Shown piece after piece: positions 42,978 to 51,881 of a DNA stretch of 64,000 bases. The translations under genes were made by a program, and so were the position numbers. The notes under the pieces were generated by a model that did no database searches, was not told the origin of the DNA, and worked only from the letters and a program-made list of their open reading frames with translations. The stretch is from Microbacterium foliorum (GTDB lineage: Bacteria > Actinomycetota > Actinomycetes > Actinomycetales > Microbacteriaceae). The first letter of the stretch is position 1; each line of letters starts with the position of its first letter. Where the stretch lies: contig NZ_CP031425.1 in assembly GCF_003367705.1 (NCBI RefSeq), positions 1,984,001 to 2,048,000 on the forward strand, in the 5' to 3' direction.

Positions 42978-44294
42978 ATGGCCATCGTCGACACACCGCG
43001 GGTCACCGCCACCCCGTCTCGGCTCTCTGCGGGGCGCGACACCGGGATCGACCTGCTTCGGGCGGTCTGCGTGGTCGGGGTCGTGCTCCTGCACGCGATC
43101 ATGGTCGGCGTCACGGTCGTCGACGGCGCCCCGGTCTTCGTCAACGCGAGCGACGGCACCCGATGGATCGTCCCGGTGAGCTGGCTTCTGCAGGTCATGC
43201 CGCTGTTCTTCATCATCGGCGGCTTCGCCGGTCTGCTCGCGTACCGCCGTCAGCGCGACCGCGGCGCGTCTGCATCCGCCTTCATCGCAGGGCGGGTGCA
43301 CCGGCTGCTGCGTCCGGCCGTGGTGACGATCGGCGCCGTGGGGATCGCGCTCGGCGTGCTGAGCGCGATCGGCGTGCCGGCGGAGCTGATCGTCATCGCG
43401 GGGTTCCGCTACGGCCAGCCGCTGTGGTTCCTCGCGGTCTTCCTGCTCTGCCAGGCCCTGCTCCCGGCTCTCGCGCGTGCCCACGAGTCGATGCCGAAGA
43501 CGACGCTGGGCGCGCTCGCTCTGGCGGCGGTGCTCGTCGACACCGTGCGCGCGCAGACCGGACTCGAGGGCGTGGGCTTCGTCAACCTCGCCTTCGTCTG
43601 GCTCGCGCTGCAGCAGATCGGCTTCTTCCTCGCTGATGGGACTCTCGACCGACTGAGCGGGCGCACGAGGGCGCTGGGCGGAGCCGCCGCTCTGATCGCG
43701 CTGGTCTGCTCGTTCGTCGGCGGGGTCCACTCCCCCGATCTGATCGCCAACATCAACCCGCCGACCACGGCCCTGCTGCTCGTCGGGATCGTGCATCTGA
43801 GCGCGGTCTCCCTCCTCCGCGACCGGATCGGGGCAATCAGTCGGCGTCCGGCCGTTGCGGCCTTCTCCTCGTTCGTCAACCTCCGCACCATGACGATCTA
43901 TCTGTGGCACATGCCGGTGCTGCTCGCCATGGCGGGTCTGTCCGCCGTATGGGCAGCGACCTCGGGCATCGCACTCCCCGCACCGAGCAGCACGCTGTGG
44001 TGGGCGAGCAGGCCGCTGTGGCTCGCATCGGCGCTGGTCCTCACCGCTCTGGTCGCCGTCGTCTTCGCCCGCGTGGAGACGCGCCCCTCTCCATCGCCCA
44101 CGCAATCGATCATCCGAGTCTGCGCGGCGACCGCCCTCGGACTCGGCGGCGTCCTGCTGCTGCTGGTCGGCGGCACCTCCGTGCTCACCGCGACGATCGC
44201 GGGGGCAGCGCTGCTGTTCGCCGGGCGCCTCGCCCGCAGCTCAGGTCAGTCCGCGCGCAGCGAGCGCGTCACCCACATCGTCGGCGTGGCGTAG
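42978..44294 (+). CDS. Acyltransferase 3 family membrane protein
   Basis: A 438-residue protein with 10-11 helices. The family signature GRDTGIDLLRAVCVVGVVLL is at residues ~18-37 and the catalytic-type histidine follows in LLHAIMVG. These enzymes move acyl groups, usually acetyl or succinyl, onto envelope polysaccharides, lipids or antibiotics. TACGCT at 42945-42950 may be the -10, and GAGGAGGA precedes the ATG. The last 54 bases overlap the convergent bioN gene. Substrate unknown. Confidence 0.82.
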   Translation: MAIVDTPRVTATPSRLSAGRDTGIDLLRAVCVVGVVLLHAIMVGVTVVDGAPVFVNASDGTRWIVPVSWLLQVMPLFFIIGGFAGLLAYRRQRDRGASASAFIAGRVHRLLRPAVVTIGAVGIALGVLSAIGVPAELIVIAGFRYGQPLWFLAVFLLCQALLPALARAHESMPKTTLGALALAAVLVDTVRAQTGLEGVGFVNLAFVWLALQQIGFFLADGTLDRLSGRTRALGGAAALIALVCSFVGGVHSPDLIANINPPTTALLLVGIVHLSAVSLLRDRIGAISRRPAVAAFSSFVNLRTMTIYLWHMPVLLAMAGLSAVWAATSGIALPAPSSTLWWASRPLWLASALVLTALVAVVFARVETRPSPSPTQSIIRVCAATALGLGGVLLLLVGGTSVLTATIAGAALLFAGRLARSSGQSARSERVTHIVGVA

Positions 44295-44834
44295 CGTGCG
44301 CACCATCAGAGGCACCACCCCTCGCGCATCGACCCGGATCCCCCTGGCCCGGTGCGCGTCCCTGACATCGGTCGCGAACGAGGCGACCACGGGGATCATG
44401 GTGAGAGCGAGCGACATGGTCATCGCCACCGCATCGGGGTTCACGCCGTATCGCCGCAGGGGCAGGAGGAGGCGGTGCAGAACAGCCACCAGCTGCTCCA
44501 TGGGCGTCGTGATCGTCAGCAGAGACGCCGACAGCAGCAGGGTGACTACTCTGCCCGTGTTGATCCACGCCGTCAGGGGGGACACGAAGAACCACAGCGC
44601 CATGCCGAGCACCAGCACGAGCCACCGCAGACGCCAGATCTCCGTGCCGAGGATCCGCATCGGCAGCCGCGCGAGCAGATACAGACCCCCGACCGCGAGC
44701 AGCGCAAGGGTGATGCTCATCACGCCGTGCGGAACGGCCGACAGGGTCAGCGCGAGCGCGGCGAGCACAGTGAGCTTCGCGCCGGCCGGCATCCGGTGCA
44801 CGACGCTCGTGCCGTGGCGATACGCCTGGATCAT
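44241..44834 (-). CDS. bioN: Biotin ECF transporter, transmembrane (T) subunit
   Basis: A 197-residue membrane protein with about four to five helices. It ends with an EcfT-type coupling segment (HRARGIRVDARG and DALAARGLT), which contacts the ATPases. It couples ATP hydrolysis by BioM to BioY movement. The ATG at 44834 overlaps the bioM stop by ATGA; residues read upstream belong to the bioM frame. Third gene of bioY-bioM-bioN. Its 3' end overlaps the convergent acyltransferase gene by 54 bases. Confidence 0.9.
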   Translation of the reverse strand: MIQAYRHGTSVVHRMPAGAKLTVLAALALTLSAVPHGVMSITLALLAVGGLYLLARLPMRILGTEIWRLRWLVLVLGMALWFFVSPLTAWINTGRVVTLLLSASLLTITTPMEQLVAVLHRLLLPLRRYGVNPDAVAMTMSLALTMIPVVASFATDVRDAHRARGIRVDARGVVPLMVRTLRHADDVGDALAARGLT

Positions 44835-45523
44835 GCGCACAGATCTCGGTACGCGCCGATCACCTCGACCGGTGCACCGGATGCATGGATCCTGCCATCC
44901 TCGAAGAGCACGGCGCGGTCGCAGCGCGCTGCCAGATCCAGGTCGTGGGTCACGATGACGAGCTGAGCGGCACACGCGAGCAGCAGGTCGCCCACTCTAC
45001 GGGCATTGCGCAGGTCGAGGAGCGTCGTCGGCTCGTCGGCGACGACCAGCCCCGGCTGGGTGATGAGCACCGATGCGAGTGCGAGCATCTGCTTCTGCCC
45101 GCCGGAGAGGTCGGATGCCGCCATCTGCGCGTGGTCGGAGAGACCGTGCTCGGCCAGTGCCGCCGACACGCGCGATGCCACCTCCGCGCGCGGCAGACCG
45201 CGCAGCGACAGGGCCAGGTCCTCGGCGGGGGTCGGCATGAGGATCTGCGCCTGCGGGTCGGTGAACACGAAGCCCACCCGACGCCGCAGTGCGACGGTGT
45301 CGCGCCTGCTGTCCAGGCCGTGCACCCGCACCGTCCCCGTCGAGGGGAGCACGAGTCCGTTGAGCAGTCGAGCGAACGTCGACTTGCCCGATCCGTTGGC
45401 GCCGATGACCGCCGTCGTCGCCGCAGTGAGCTCGACGCTGATGCCGCTGAGGATGGCCCGCCCTTCGCGCTCGACGCTCACGTCGTCGAGCACGATGGAG
45501 GCGAGGGCCGTCTCAGGCCGCAC
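44831..45523 (-). CDS. bioM: Biotin ECF transporter, ATP-binding subunit
   Basis: A 230-residue ATPase with Walker A GANGSGKST, the Q-loop FTDPQAQIL, signature LSGGQKQ and Walker B GLVVADEPTTLLDL. The aspartate-rich DPQAQ is characteristic of ECF ATPases. The GTG at 45523 gives an 11-base overlap with bioY and is the best placed start, although its ribosome site is weak; a later GTG (45493) would shorten strand 1. Acts with BioN and BioY in biotin uptake. Confidence 0.88.
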   Translation of the reverse strand: MRPETALASIVLDDVSVEREGRAILSGISVELTAATTAVIGANGSGKSTFARLLNGLVLPSTGTVRVHGLDSRRDTVALRRRVGFVFTDPQAQILMPTPAEDLALSLRGLPRAEVASRVSAALAEHGLSDHAQMAASDLSGGQKQMLALASVLITQPGLVVADEPTTLLDLRNARRVGDLLLACAAQLVIVTHDLDLAARCDRAVLFEDGRIHASGAPVEVIGAYRDLCA

Positions 45524-46106
45524 GGACCGACGTCGAGGCGAGCGGTGCCCGCGCCCCGAAGGCGCGCGGATAGGCGCGGCGCAGCGCGAGCGTGAGCACT
45601 GTCGCACAGGCCGCCTTGATCAGGTCGCCCGGCAGGAACACCAGGCTCGACAGTGCGGTTGGAACGAGATCGGTGCCGAGTACGAGCGCCTGCACGGGGA
45701 TTCCGCACGCGTAGACCGCCAGGATTCCGCCGAGCACCGTGCCGGCCGCGACCCGCCACCAGGTGAGGCGTCCGCCGTGCACGAGCAGACCGACCACGAT
45801 CACCCCGACCACCCAGCCGAGGAGGTATCCCGCGGTGGGGCCGACGAAGACGCCGACTCCCCCGCGCCCTCCGGCGAGGACCGGGAGACCGACCGCTGCG
45901 AGGACGAGCACGAGCAGCACCGACAGCGGCGCGAGACGAGGACCCAGCACCGCGCCGGCCAACATCACCCCCAGAGTCTGCGCGGTGATCGGCACGCCGC
46001 CGGGCACCGGAATCGTCACCGTGCCGAGCACGACGATCAGAGCTGCGAAGACGGCGATTCGAGCGAGATCCCGTCCGGCCTCGCCATGGTGTCGAGTCAT
46101 CTGCAT
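45513..46106 (-). CDS. bioY: Biotin ECF transporter, substrate-binding subunit
   Basis: A 197-residue integral membrane biotin-binding protein with six helices. GGVPITAQTLGVMLAGAVLG and GPTAGYLLGW are BioY signatures. AGGAAGGATC gives a strong ribosome site before the ATG at 46106. First gene of the uptake operon, divergent from the TetR gene bioQ, with two palindromic operators between them. Confidence 0.94.
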   Translation of the reverse strand: MQMTRHHGEAGRDLARIAVFAALIVVLGTVTIPVPGGVPITAQTLGVMLAGAVLGPRLAPLSVLLVLVLAAVGLPVLAGGRGGVGVFVGPTAGYLLGWVVGVIVVGLLVHGGRLTWWRVAAGTVLGGILAVYACGIPVQALVLGTDLVPTALSSLVFLPGDLIKAACATVLTLALRRAYPRAFGARAPLASTSVRAA

Positions 46107-46115
46107 GATCCTTCC

Positions 46116-46143
46116 TGAACACTGTTCACCTGAACGGTGTTCA
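46116..46143. promoter_or_regulatory. Tandem BioQ operators
   Basis: TGAACACTGTTCA (46116-46128) and TGAACGGTGTTCA (46131-46143) are 13-base palindromes of the form TGAAC-N3-GTTCA, centred 15 bases apart. Corynebacterium BioQ binds TGAAC-N3-GTTAC. The second box abuts the bioQ -10, and both lie within the bioY leader, so one site pair can repress both directions. Confidence 0.8.
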
Positions 46144-46144
46144 C

Positions 46145-46150
46145 TATAGT
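46145..46150 (+). promoter_or_regulatory. Leaderless -10 element of bioQ
   Basis: TATAGT, then 6 bases (GAGGTC) and the ATG at 46157; directly downstream of the second operator. Confidence 0.6.
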
Positions 46151-46156
46151 GAGGTC

Positions 46157-46756
46157 ATGAGCCCCGAGCACAACTCGACGCGTCACGATCGCGCCGGCGT
46201 CGCACGCACCGCCCTCTCCCTCCTCGACGAGGTGGGGCTGTCCGATCTGTCGATGCGGCGCATCGCTGCGAAGCTCGACGTGCAGCCGAGCGCTCTCTAC
46301 TGGCATTTCTCCAGCAAACAGGAGCTCCTCGCCGAGCTCGCCGATCGGATCACGGCGACCATCCCCCACGACGACGCCGATGTGCTGACGACGGCGCGCA
46401 GCATCCGGGACGCACTGTTCCGCCACCGCGACGGTGCAGAGCTGGTGCTCAGCACCTATGCCCTGCAACTCGGATCGTCATCGGCCCAGTCCGCGCTCGA
46501 GGCATCATTGCACCGCCGAGGTGCGACGCACGCCGAGGAGCGATCGGTCGCCCTGCTGCATTTCATCCTCGGTCACGCGACGCTCGTGCAGCAGCGCATG
46601 CATGCCGACAGTCACGGCGCGCTTCCCTCCGCAGACACCGTCGACGTGACCGCCGGTCTCGACCGTGTCTTCGATCTCGGGGTGACCGCGCTGAGCGGCG
46701 AGACGGCGCCGGCCGGACTCAGCGCGTCGCGTCCTCCACGGCGTGACCGAGCCTGA
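46157..46756 (+). CDS. bioQ: TetR-type biotin regulator BioQ
   Basis: A 199-residue repressor. The N-terminal helix-turn-helix reads DLSMRRIAAKLDVQPSALYW followed by HFSSKQELL. The C-terminal domain is of the TetR_C type (LHFILGHATLVQQRMH). It is divergent from bioY-bioM-bioN with two BioQ-type palindromes between; in Corynebacterium BioQ represses biotin genes. TetR-type BioQ proteins do not ligate biotin themselves, and how they sense biotin is less clear. The last 38 bases overlap the convergent MFS gene. Confidence 0.85.
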   Translation: MSPEHNSTRHDRAGVARTALSLLDEVGLSDLSMRRIAAKLDVQPSALYWHFSSKQELLAELADRITATIPHDDADVLTTARSIRDALFRHRDGAELVLSTYALQLGSSSAQSALEASLHRRGATHAEERSVALLHFILGHATLVQQRMHADSHGALPSADTVDVTAGLDRVFDLGVTALSGETAPAGLSASRPPRRDRA

Positions 46757-48089
46757 GCCCGGGAAGCGACGCGACGAGCACGAGCGCGAGACAGAACGCG
46801 AACACCACGGCGAACGCTCCGACCTGACCGCCGAGGCTCGCGACGGCCAGGCCGGCCAGCGCGATCACCACCGCTGCGCCCGTGGAGTCGGAGATGGACA
46901 GCGCCGACGAGTTGAAGCCCTGATCCCCCTCGCCGGAATAGGCGATCATGAGCACCGTCAGCCGCGGGTACAGGAGCCCCATCCCTCCGCCCGCGAAGCC
47001 CCAGCCCACCACGACCAGAAGTGCCGGTGCGGCTCCGAGCGCGGCCAGGAGCACGAGGACCAGCGCCGTGAGCAGCAGCGAGAGGCTGATGAGCGTGATG
47101 CGAGTGTTGCCGAGACGCTCTCCGACGCGGCCCTGCAGCTGCGATGCCCCGGCCCAGGCGAGGGCCGCCAGCATCAGTGCGATACCGGCCCATGTCGCGG
47201 TGAAGCCGAAACGCTCCATGAGCAGGTAGGGGATGTATGCCTCCGCGGCGAAGAACGCCCCCGCCACGACACCGCGCATGAGCACGACGCTGGGCAGTCC
47301 TCGCCCGGCGCGGAGCGTTCCGCGAGGCAGCAGCGGGAGCAGCGCGACGGAGATGACCACGAGCGCGCCGATGGCCACCGGCCAGCCGACCCGCACGGTC
47401 AGCTCTGCGCTGATGCCGATGAGGACCGCGCACACCGCCACCACGAACGCCAGTCCGAGGCGGATGACGAGGGAACGGGCATCCTGAGGCTCCCCGTGTC
47501 CGAGGTCGACGCCTCGCAACCGCGCCGCGGTCGTCAGGAAGGCGACGGCCGTGAGCACGGCGACCCCGAGGAACGCCCAGCGCCAGTCGAGATACTCCGC
47601 GACGGCGCCCGCGAGGAACGGACCGATCATCGAGGGAACCACCCAGGCGGCGGCGAACGCGGCGAAGATCCTGCCGTGCAGCTGCGGCGGGTAGAGCCGC
47701 GCCACGACGACGTAGAGCGCCACCGTCTGGCCGCCCGTGCCGAGCCCCTGCACGAGACGACCGATCAGGAACTGCTCCATCGTGTTCGCGAGGCCCGACA
47801 GCACCAGTCCGGCGATGAACAGCGTCACCGCGACGTACAGCGCACCGCGCGGCCCTCGCGCATCCGACCAGGCTCCTGCGGCCACCATGCCGATGACGCT
47901 GGTCGCGAGCGTTCCCGCGAAGGCGACCGCATACAGCGCACGGCCGTCGAGGGCGTCGCTGACGATCGGCATGACCGTCGTCACAGCGAGTGCTTCGATC
48001 GCCGCGAAGAAGATCAGGGCGACCGCGCCGGCCGTGACCCAGCGACGCTGGCGATCCCAGATCGAGACGGTCGACGTGACCGCGGTCAT
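46719..48089 (-). CDS. MFS transporter, 14-helix-like
   Basis: A 456-residue major facilitator with about 12-14 helices. Features are VTTVMPIVSDALDG in helix 1, GAWSDARGPRGAL (motif A) and GRLVQGLGTGGQT (motif C-like), consistent with drug:H+ antiporters or related exporters. The ATG at 48089 overlaps the aminotransferase stop by ATGA, so it is the last gene of the long sufB-led unit. Substrate unknown; an amino-acid or thiol product of the aminotransferase is one speculative possibility. Confidence 0.82.
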   Translation of the reverse strand: MTAVTSTVSIWDRQRRWVTAGAVALIFFAAIEALAVTTVMPIVSDALDGRALYAVAFAGTLATSVIGMVAAGAWSDARGPRGALYVAVTLFIAGLVLSGLANTMEQFLIGRLVQGLGTGGQTVALYVVVARLYPPQLHGRIFAAFAAAWVVPSMIGPFLAGAVAEYLDWRWAFLGVAVLTAVAFLTTAARLRGVDLGHGEPQDARSLVIRLGLAFVVAVCAVLIGISAELTVRVGWPVAIGALVVISVALLPLLPRGTLRAGRGLPSVVLMRGVVAGAFFAAEAYIPYLLMERFGFTATWAGIALMLAALAWAGASQLQGRVGERLGNTRITLISLSLLLTALVLVLLAALGAAPALLVVVGWGFAGGGMGLLYPRLTVLMIAYSGEGDQGFNSSALSISDSTGAAVVIALAGLAVASLGGQVGAFAVVFAFCLALVLVASLPGLRLGHAVEDATR

Positions 48090-49240
48090 CGATCCACGAG
48101 CGTCGCGATGCGCTCGACGGCCTCGGTGAGGATCTCGGGGCTCGTGCCGAAGTTCAGCCGCACGTGGCCACGACCCTCCTCGCCGAAGGCGGGACCGAAG
48201 TGCAGGGCGACCCTGGCCTCCTTGAGGATGCGCCGCGCTGGGTTGTCACCCCATCCGAGCGCGGTGAGATCGATCCAGGCGAGGTACCCGGCATCCGGAA
48301 TGCGGTACCGCGCGGCCGGCACACGTGCGGCGAGCAGGTCTTCGAGCAGCACCCGATTCGCGTCGAGCGTGCGCAGCAGCCCGTCGAGCCAGGCATCGCT
48401 CTCCTCTGTGAAGGCCGCGACGGCGGCGAGCAGACCGAACTGGCCCGTGCGCCACTCGACCTCGACCGGCAGACCACGCACGACCGCAGTCGTGGCGTCG
48501 GATGCGGTCACCATGAGAGCGCATTTGAGCCCCGCCAGGTTGAACGCCTTGCTGGCGCTCACGACCGCATAGCCGACGGCCGCGGCCGCATCTCCGGTGT
48601 GCAGGAACGGCGTGAAGCCCGTACCTGGCTGCGCGAGAGGCGCGTGGATCTCGTCCGAGATCACCGAGACGCCGAACTCCTCGGCCAGCTCAGCCAGCGC
48701 CGTGAGCGTGTCGCGGTCGTGCACGGTGCCGGTGGGATTGTGCGGGTTGCAGAGGAGCATGGCGGTGGCACCGCCCTCGAACGCCACGCGGATGCCGTCG
48801 AGATCGAGTTCCCAGGATGAACCGGTGTCGCGCAGCGGAACCCGTTCCACCTCCGCGCCCGCCTCGGCGACGAGGTCGTAGAACGGCGGATAGACAGGGG
48901 GCGTGACGACCACGCGCTCCCCCGGCTGCGTCACCCGCCTCAGGATCTCGACGATCCCCATGCTCACGTCAGCGGTGCTGCGCATTCGCGCCGGATCCGG
49001 CTGCCAGCCGAATCGGCGCAGCGCGAACTCGCTGTACGTCGATGCGAGCGGGGTGCGCGACGCGACGTACCCGGTGTCTCCCGTGTCGACCGCCCGGCGC
49101 AGAGCCGAGGAGATGGTCGGGGCGAGCGGGAAGTCCGTCTCCGCGACGAAAAGCGGCAGCACGTCGGCGGGATACTCTCGCCACTTCTCGCTGGTGCGCG
49201 CGCGGAGCTCCGCCAAGGGCAGAGCCCTGACCTCGAGCAT
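48086..49240 (-). CDS. MalY/PatB-type PLP-dependent C-S lyase or aminotransferase
   Basis: A 384-residue fold-type I PLP enzyme. Motifs are NPHNPTGTV, SDEIHAPL and PLP lysine K231 (VVSASKAFNLAGLK), the AFN/LAG pattern of MalY/PatB cystathionine beta-lyases. These break C-S bonds of cystathionine or cysteine and can release sulfide; some are aminotransferases. The ATG at 49240 follows the sufT-like stop by 2 bases. Its place at the end of an Fe-S assembly operon lacking a cysteine desulfurase is notable. Confidence 0.85.
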   Translation of the reverse strand: MLEVRALPLAELRARTSEKWREYPADVLPLFVAETDFPLAPTISSALRRAVDTGDTGYVASRTPLASTYSEFALRRFGWQPDPARMRSTADVSMGIVEILRRVTQPGERVVVTPPVYPPFYDLVAEAGAEVERVPLRDTGSSWELDLDGIRVAFEGGATAMLLCNPHNPTGTVHDRDTLTALAELAEEFGVSVISDEIHAPLAQPGTGFTPFLHTGDAAAAVGYAVVSASKAFNLAGLKCALMVTASDATTAVVRGLPVEVEWRTGQFGLLAAVAAFTEESDAWLDGLLRTLDANRVLLEDLLAARVPAARYRIPDAGYLAWIDLTALGWGDNPARRILKEARVALHFGPAFGEEGRGHVRLNFGTSPEILTEAVERIATLVDR

Positions 49241-49242
49241 CC

Positions 49243-49572
49243 TCAGATCGCGAAGCCGAGTGCGCGCATCATGTCGCGGCCGTCGTCGCTGATCCGCTCG
49301 GGACCCCACGGCGGCATCCACACCCAGTTGATGCGGAAGCGATCCACCACGCTCTCGAGAGCCTGAGCAGTCTGATCCTCGAGCACGTCGGTGAGTGGGC
49401 AGCCGGCGCTGGTCAGCGTCATGTGGATGACGAGAGCGTCGTTCTCGTCGTCCCACGCGAGATCGTAGATGAGTCCGAGGTCGACGACGTTGATCCCGAG
49501 TTCAGGATCCATGACGTCTTTGAGAGCCTCGGTGACCTCGTCGTACTTCGCGTCGGTGAGCGTCGCTGTCAT
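49243..49572 (-). CDS. sufT: Metal-sulfur cluster assembly factor, DUF59/MIP18 (SufT-like)
   Basis: A 109-residue DUF59 protein: MDPELGINVVDLGLIYDL and the conserved cysteine in MTLTSAGCPLTD. Such proteins help deliver or mature Fe-S clusters. The ATG at 49572 sits 10 bases after the sufC stop. Together with sufB, sufD, the Rieske gene and sufC it forms one operon; the gene name reflects this position. Confidence 0.9.
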   Translation of the reverse strand: MTATLTDAKYDEVTEALKDVMDPELGINVVDLGLIYDLAWDDENDALVIHMTLTSAGCPLTDVLEDQTAQALESVVDRFRINWVWMPPWGPERISDDGRDMMRALGFAI

Positions 49573-49582
49573 GCCGTTCAGC

Positions 49583-50353
49583 CTACGCCTCGATGGGGGC
49601 GGCGGGGTCGAGGAAACGGTCGTATCCCTCGTCCTCGAGCCGGTCGGCGAGCTCGGGGCCACCCTCTTCGACGATCTTGCCGGCGACGACCACGTGCACG
49701 AAGTCGGGGCGGATGTAGCGGAGGATGCGCGTGTAGTGCGTGATCAGGAGCACGCCGAGACCGGTGGACTCCTTGGCGCGGTTGACGCCCTCGGAGACGA
49801 TCTTCAGCGCGTCGACGTCGAGGCCGGAGTCGGTCTCGTCGAGGATCGCGAACTGCGGCTTGAGGACCTCGAGCTGCAGGATCTCGTGGCGCTTCTTCTC
49901 GCCGCCCGAGAAGCCCTCGTTGACGTTGCGCTGGGCGAACTTCGGGTCCATGCGCAGGTTGGCCATGGCCGCCTTGACGTCCTTGGTCCAGCCGCGGATC
50001 GCGGGAGCCTCACCGTCGAGAGCCGTCTTGGCCGTGCGGAGGAAGTTCGTGACGGTGACGCCGGGGATCTCGACCGGGTACTGCATGGCGAGGAACAGTC
50101 CGGCACGGGCGCGCTCGTCGACGGACATCGCGAGGACGTCCTTGCCGTCGAACGTGATGGACCCCGATGTCACGGTGTACTTGGGGTGACCGGCGATCGT
50201 GTACGCGAGCGTCGACTTGCCGGAGCCGTTCGGCCCCATGATCGCGTGCGTCTCACCGGTGTTCATGGTCAGAGTGATTCCGTTGAGGATCGGGGTCGTC
50301 CCCGCATCGGTCTCGACCGTCACGTGGAGGTCGCGGATTTCGAGAACAGACAT
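49583..50353 (-). CDS. sufC: Fe-S cluster assembly ATPase SufC
   Basis: A 256-residue soluble ABC ATPase: Walker A GPNGSGKST, signature FSGGEKKR, Walker B AILDETDSGLD, typical of SufC. It drives the SufBCD scaffold. The ATG shares a base with the Rieske gene's stop (TGATG). Confidence 0.96.
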   Translation of the reverse strand: MSVLEIRDLHVTVETDAGTTPILNGITLTMNTGETHAIMGPNGSGKSTLAYTIAGHPKYTVTSGSITFDGKDVLAMSVDERARAGLFLAMQYPVEIPGVTVTNFLRTAKTALDGEAPAIRGWTKDVKAAMANLRMDPKFAQRNVNEGFSGGEKKRHEILQLEVLKPQFAILDETDSGLDVDALKIVSEGVNRAKESTGLGVLLITHYTRILRYIRPDFVHVVVAGKIVEEGGPELADRLEDEGYDRFLDPAAPIEA

Positions 50354-50679
50354 CAGATTTCCTTCGTCACAGTCGGGTCGATGAGCACGTCGTCACCGTC
50401 GATCTCGACGATGTAGACGGGAACCGGCTCATAAGCGGGGAGGTTGCCGGGTTTGCCGGTGAGCAGGGAGAACGCCGAGCCGTGGGCCCAGCATTCGACC
50501 GTGTCGCCCTCGACGAAACCCTCGGACAGCGAGATCTCGCCGTGGGTGCAGGTGTCGCCGATGGCGTGGATCACGCCTTCCGCGTCCTTGATGACGGTGA
50601 TCGGGACACCGCTCGGCTCGACGCGGATCGGCATGTCCTGCTCGAGCTCCGACACGCCGCACACGCGCTCCGCGCTCAC
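50353..50679 (-). CDS. Rieske [2Fe-2S] ferredoxin
   Basis: A 108-residue Rieske protein with DTCTHGEISLSEG and ECWAHGSAF, i.e. the two C-x-H pairs that bind a [2Fe-2S] cluster. Such ferredoxins normally serve non-heme oxygenases, but a copy inside the suf operon is a conserved feature of many actinobacteria, perhaps an electron donor in cluster assembly. GTG start at 50679 overlaps the sufD stop (GTGA). Confidence 0.92.
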   Translation of the reverse strand: MSAERVCGVSELEQDMPIRVEPSGVPITVIKDAEGVIHAIGDTCTHGEISLSEGFVEGDTVECWAHGSAFSLLTGKPGNLPAYEPVPVYIVEIDGDDVLIDPTVTKEI

Positions 50680-51881
50680 GCGCTCACCTCGGAGAGCTCG
50701 GTCTCGATGGCGGCGAGAAGCTCGGACTCGAGTTCGGGGATGCCGAGGCGCTGCACGATGTCGGTGAGGAAGCCGAGCACCACGAGGCGGCGCGCTTCCT
50801 CCTCGCTGATCCCCCGGGCCTGCAGGTAGAACAGCTGCTCGTCGTCGAAACGGCCCGTCGCGCTGGCGTGACCAGCACCGAGGATGTCCCCGGTCTCGAT
50901 CTCGAGGTTCGGGATCGAGTCGGCGCGGGCGCCTTCGGTGAGCACCAGGTTGCGGTTGGCCTCGTACGAGTCGGTGCCCGTCGCATCGGCGCCGATCAGC
51001 ACGTCGCCGATCCAGACGCTGTGCGCGCTCTCGCCCTGCAGAGCACCCTTGTAGAGGACGTCGCCCTTGGTGTGCGGCCCCTTGTGGTGCAGGTAGACCT
51101 GACTCTCGAGGTGCTGGCCGGCGTCGGCGTAGGACAGACCGTAGAGATAGCCCTCGGAACCGGCCCCGGCGAGCTCGACGCTCGGGTTCACGCGCACGAC
51201 GCCTCCGCCGAAGCTGATCACGAAGTGCTTGAGCGTGGCATCCGCGTCGACCCGCGCCTGATGTGCGGACGCGTGCACGGCCTCGTCCTGCCACTGCTGC
51301 AGGCTGATGACGGTGAGTGCGGCGCCGTCGCGCACGATGATCTCGACGTTCTGCGAGTACTGGGCGGCACCCGTGTGCTGCAGCACCACCGTGGCGGAGC
51401 TGTGCTCGAGCGCCTCGATCACGATGTGAGCGTCGGCGCGCAGCTGGGCGCCCAGTCCCTCGACGGAGACGAGGATCGGCTCAGCGACCTCCTCCTCGCG
51501 CGGGATCCGGATGTGCAGCGCGTCGGTCGCGCCCTGCCATGCGACGGCCGCCGTGACGTCCTCGGCGAGGAAGACCTCACCACGAGGCGCGGTGCCCGCG
51601 GGCAGGGGCGCCGCGACGTACTGGTCACCGGAGCGGAACAAGTAGCTCACGCCCTCTGCCGTCGCCGCCACCTCGAACAGGGAGGAGAGCTTGGCCACCG
51701 GAGTGTGCTTCCAGTTCACCTCACGACCCGTGGGCGATCCGAAGTCCGCCGGGTCGAACGAGTGGGGGCGCTCCGAGCGGGTCTGCACGGGCACGAACCC
51801 GGCATCCGAGACCTGTGCCGCGGGGTCGATGTGCGCGTTCGTATGCTGCGCCTCGCTGGGCGCCGTCGTCGAGGCCGCCAT
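50676..51881 (-). CDS. sufD: Fe-S cluster assembly protein SufD
   Basis: A 401-residue SufD scaffold component. GREVNWKHTPVAKLSSL near the N-terminus and the C-terminal HASATGRFDDEQLFYLQARG with GFLTDIVQRL match the family. Forms the SufBCD complex with its neighbours. The start abuts the sufB stop with no gap. Confidence 0.95.
   Translation of the reverse strand: MAASTTAPSEAQHTNAHIDPAAQVSDAGFVPVQTRSERPHSFDPADFGSPTGREVNWKHTPVAKLSSLFEVAATAEGVSYLFRSGDQYVAAPLPAGTAPRGEVFLAEDVTAAVAWQGATDALHIRIPREEEVAEPILVSVEGLGAQLRADAHIVIEALEHSSATVVLQHTGAAQYSQNVEIIVRDGAALTVISLQQWQDEAVHASAHQARVDADATLKHFVISFGGGVVRVNPSVELAGAGSEGYLYGLSYADAGQHLESQVYLHHKGPHTKGDVLYKGALQGESAHSVWIGDVLIGADATGTDSYEANRNLVLTEGARADSIPNLEIETGDILGAGHASATGRFDDEQLFYLQARGISEEEARRLVVLGFLTDIVQRLGIPELESELLAAIETELSEVSA

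Noticed and set aside
46107..46156. Riboswitch upstream of bioY
   Set aside because: The gap is only 50 bases and is filled by two protein-type palindromes and promoter elements.
46743..48572. Plus-strand open frame of 609 codons opposite the MFS gene
   Set aside because: Low-complexity E/R/H-rich antisense product; the minus strand gives a clear 12-14 helix transporter.
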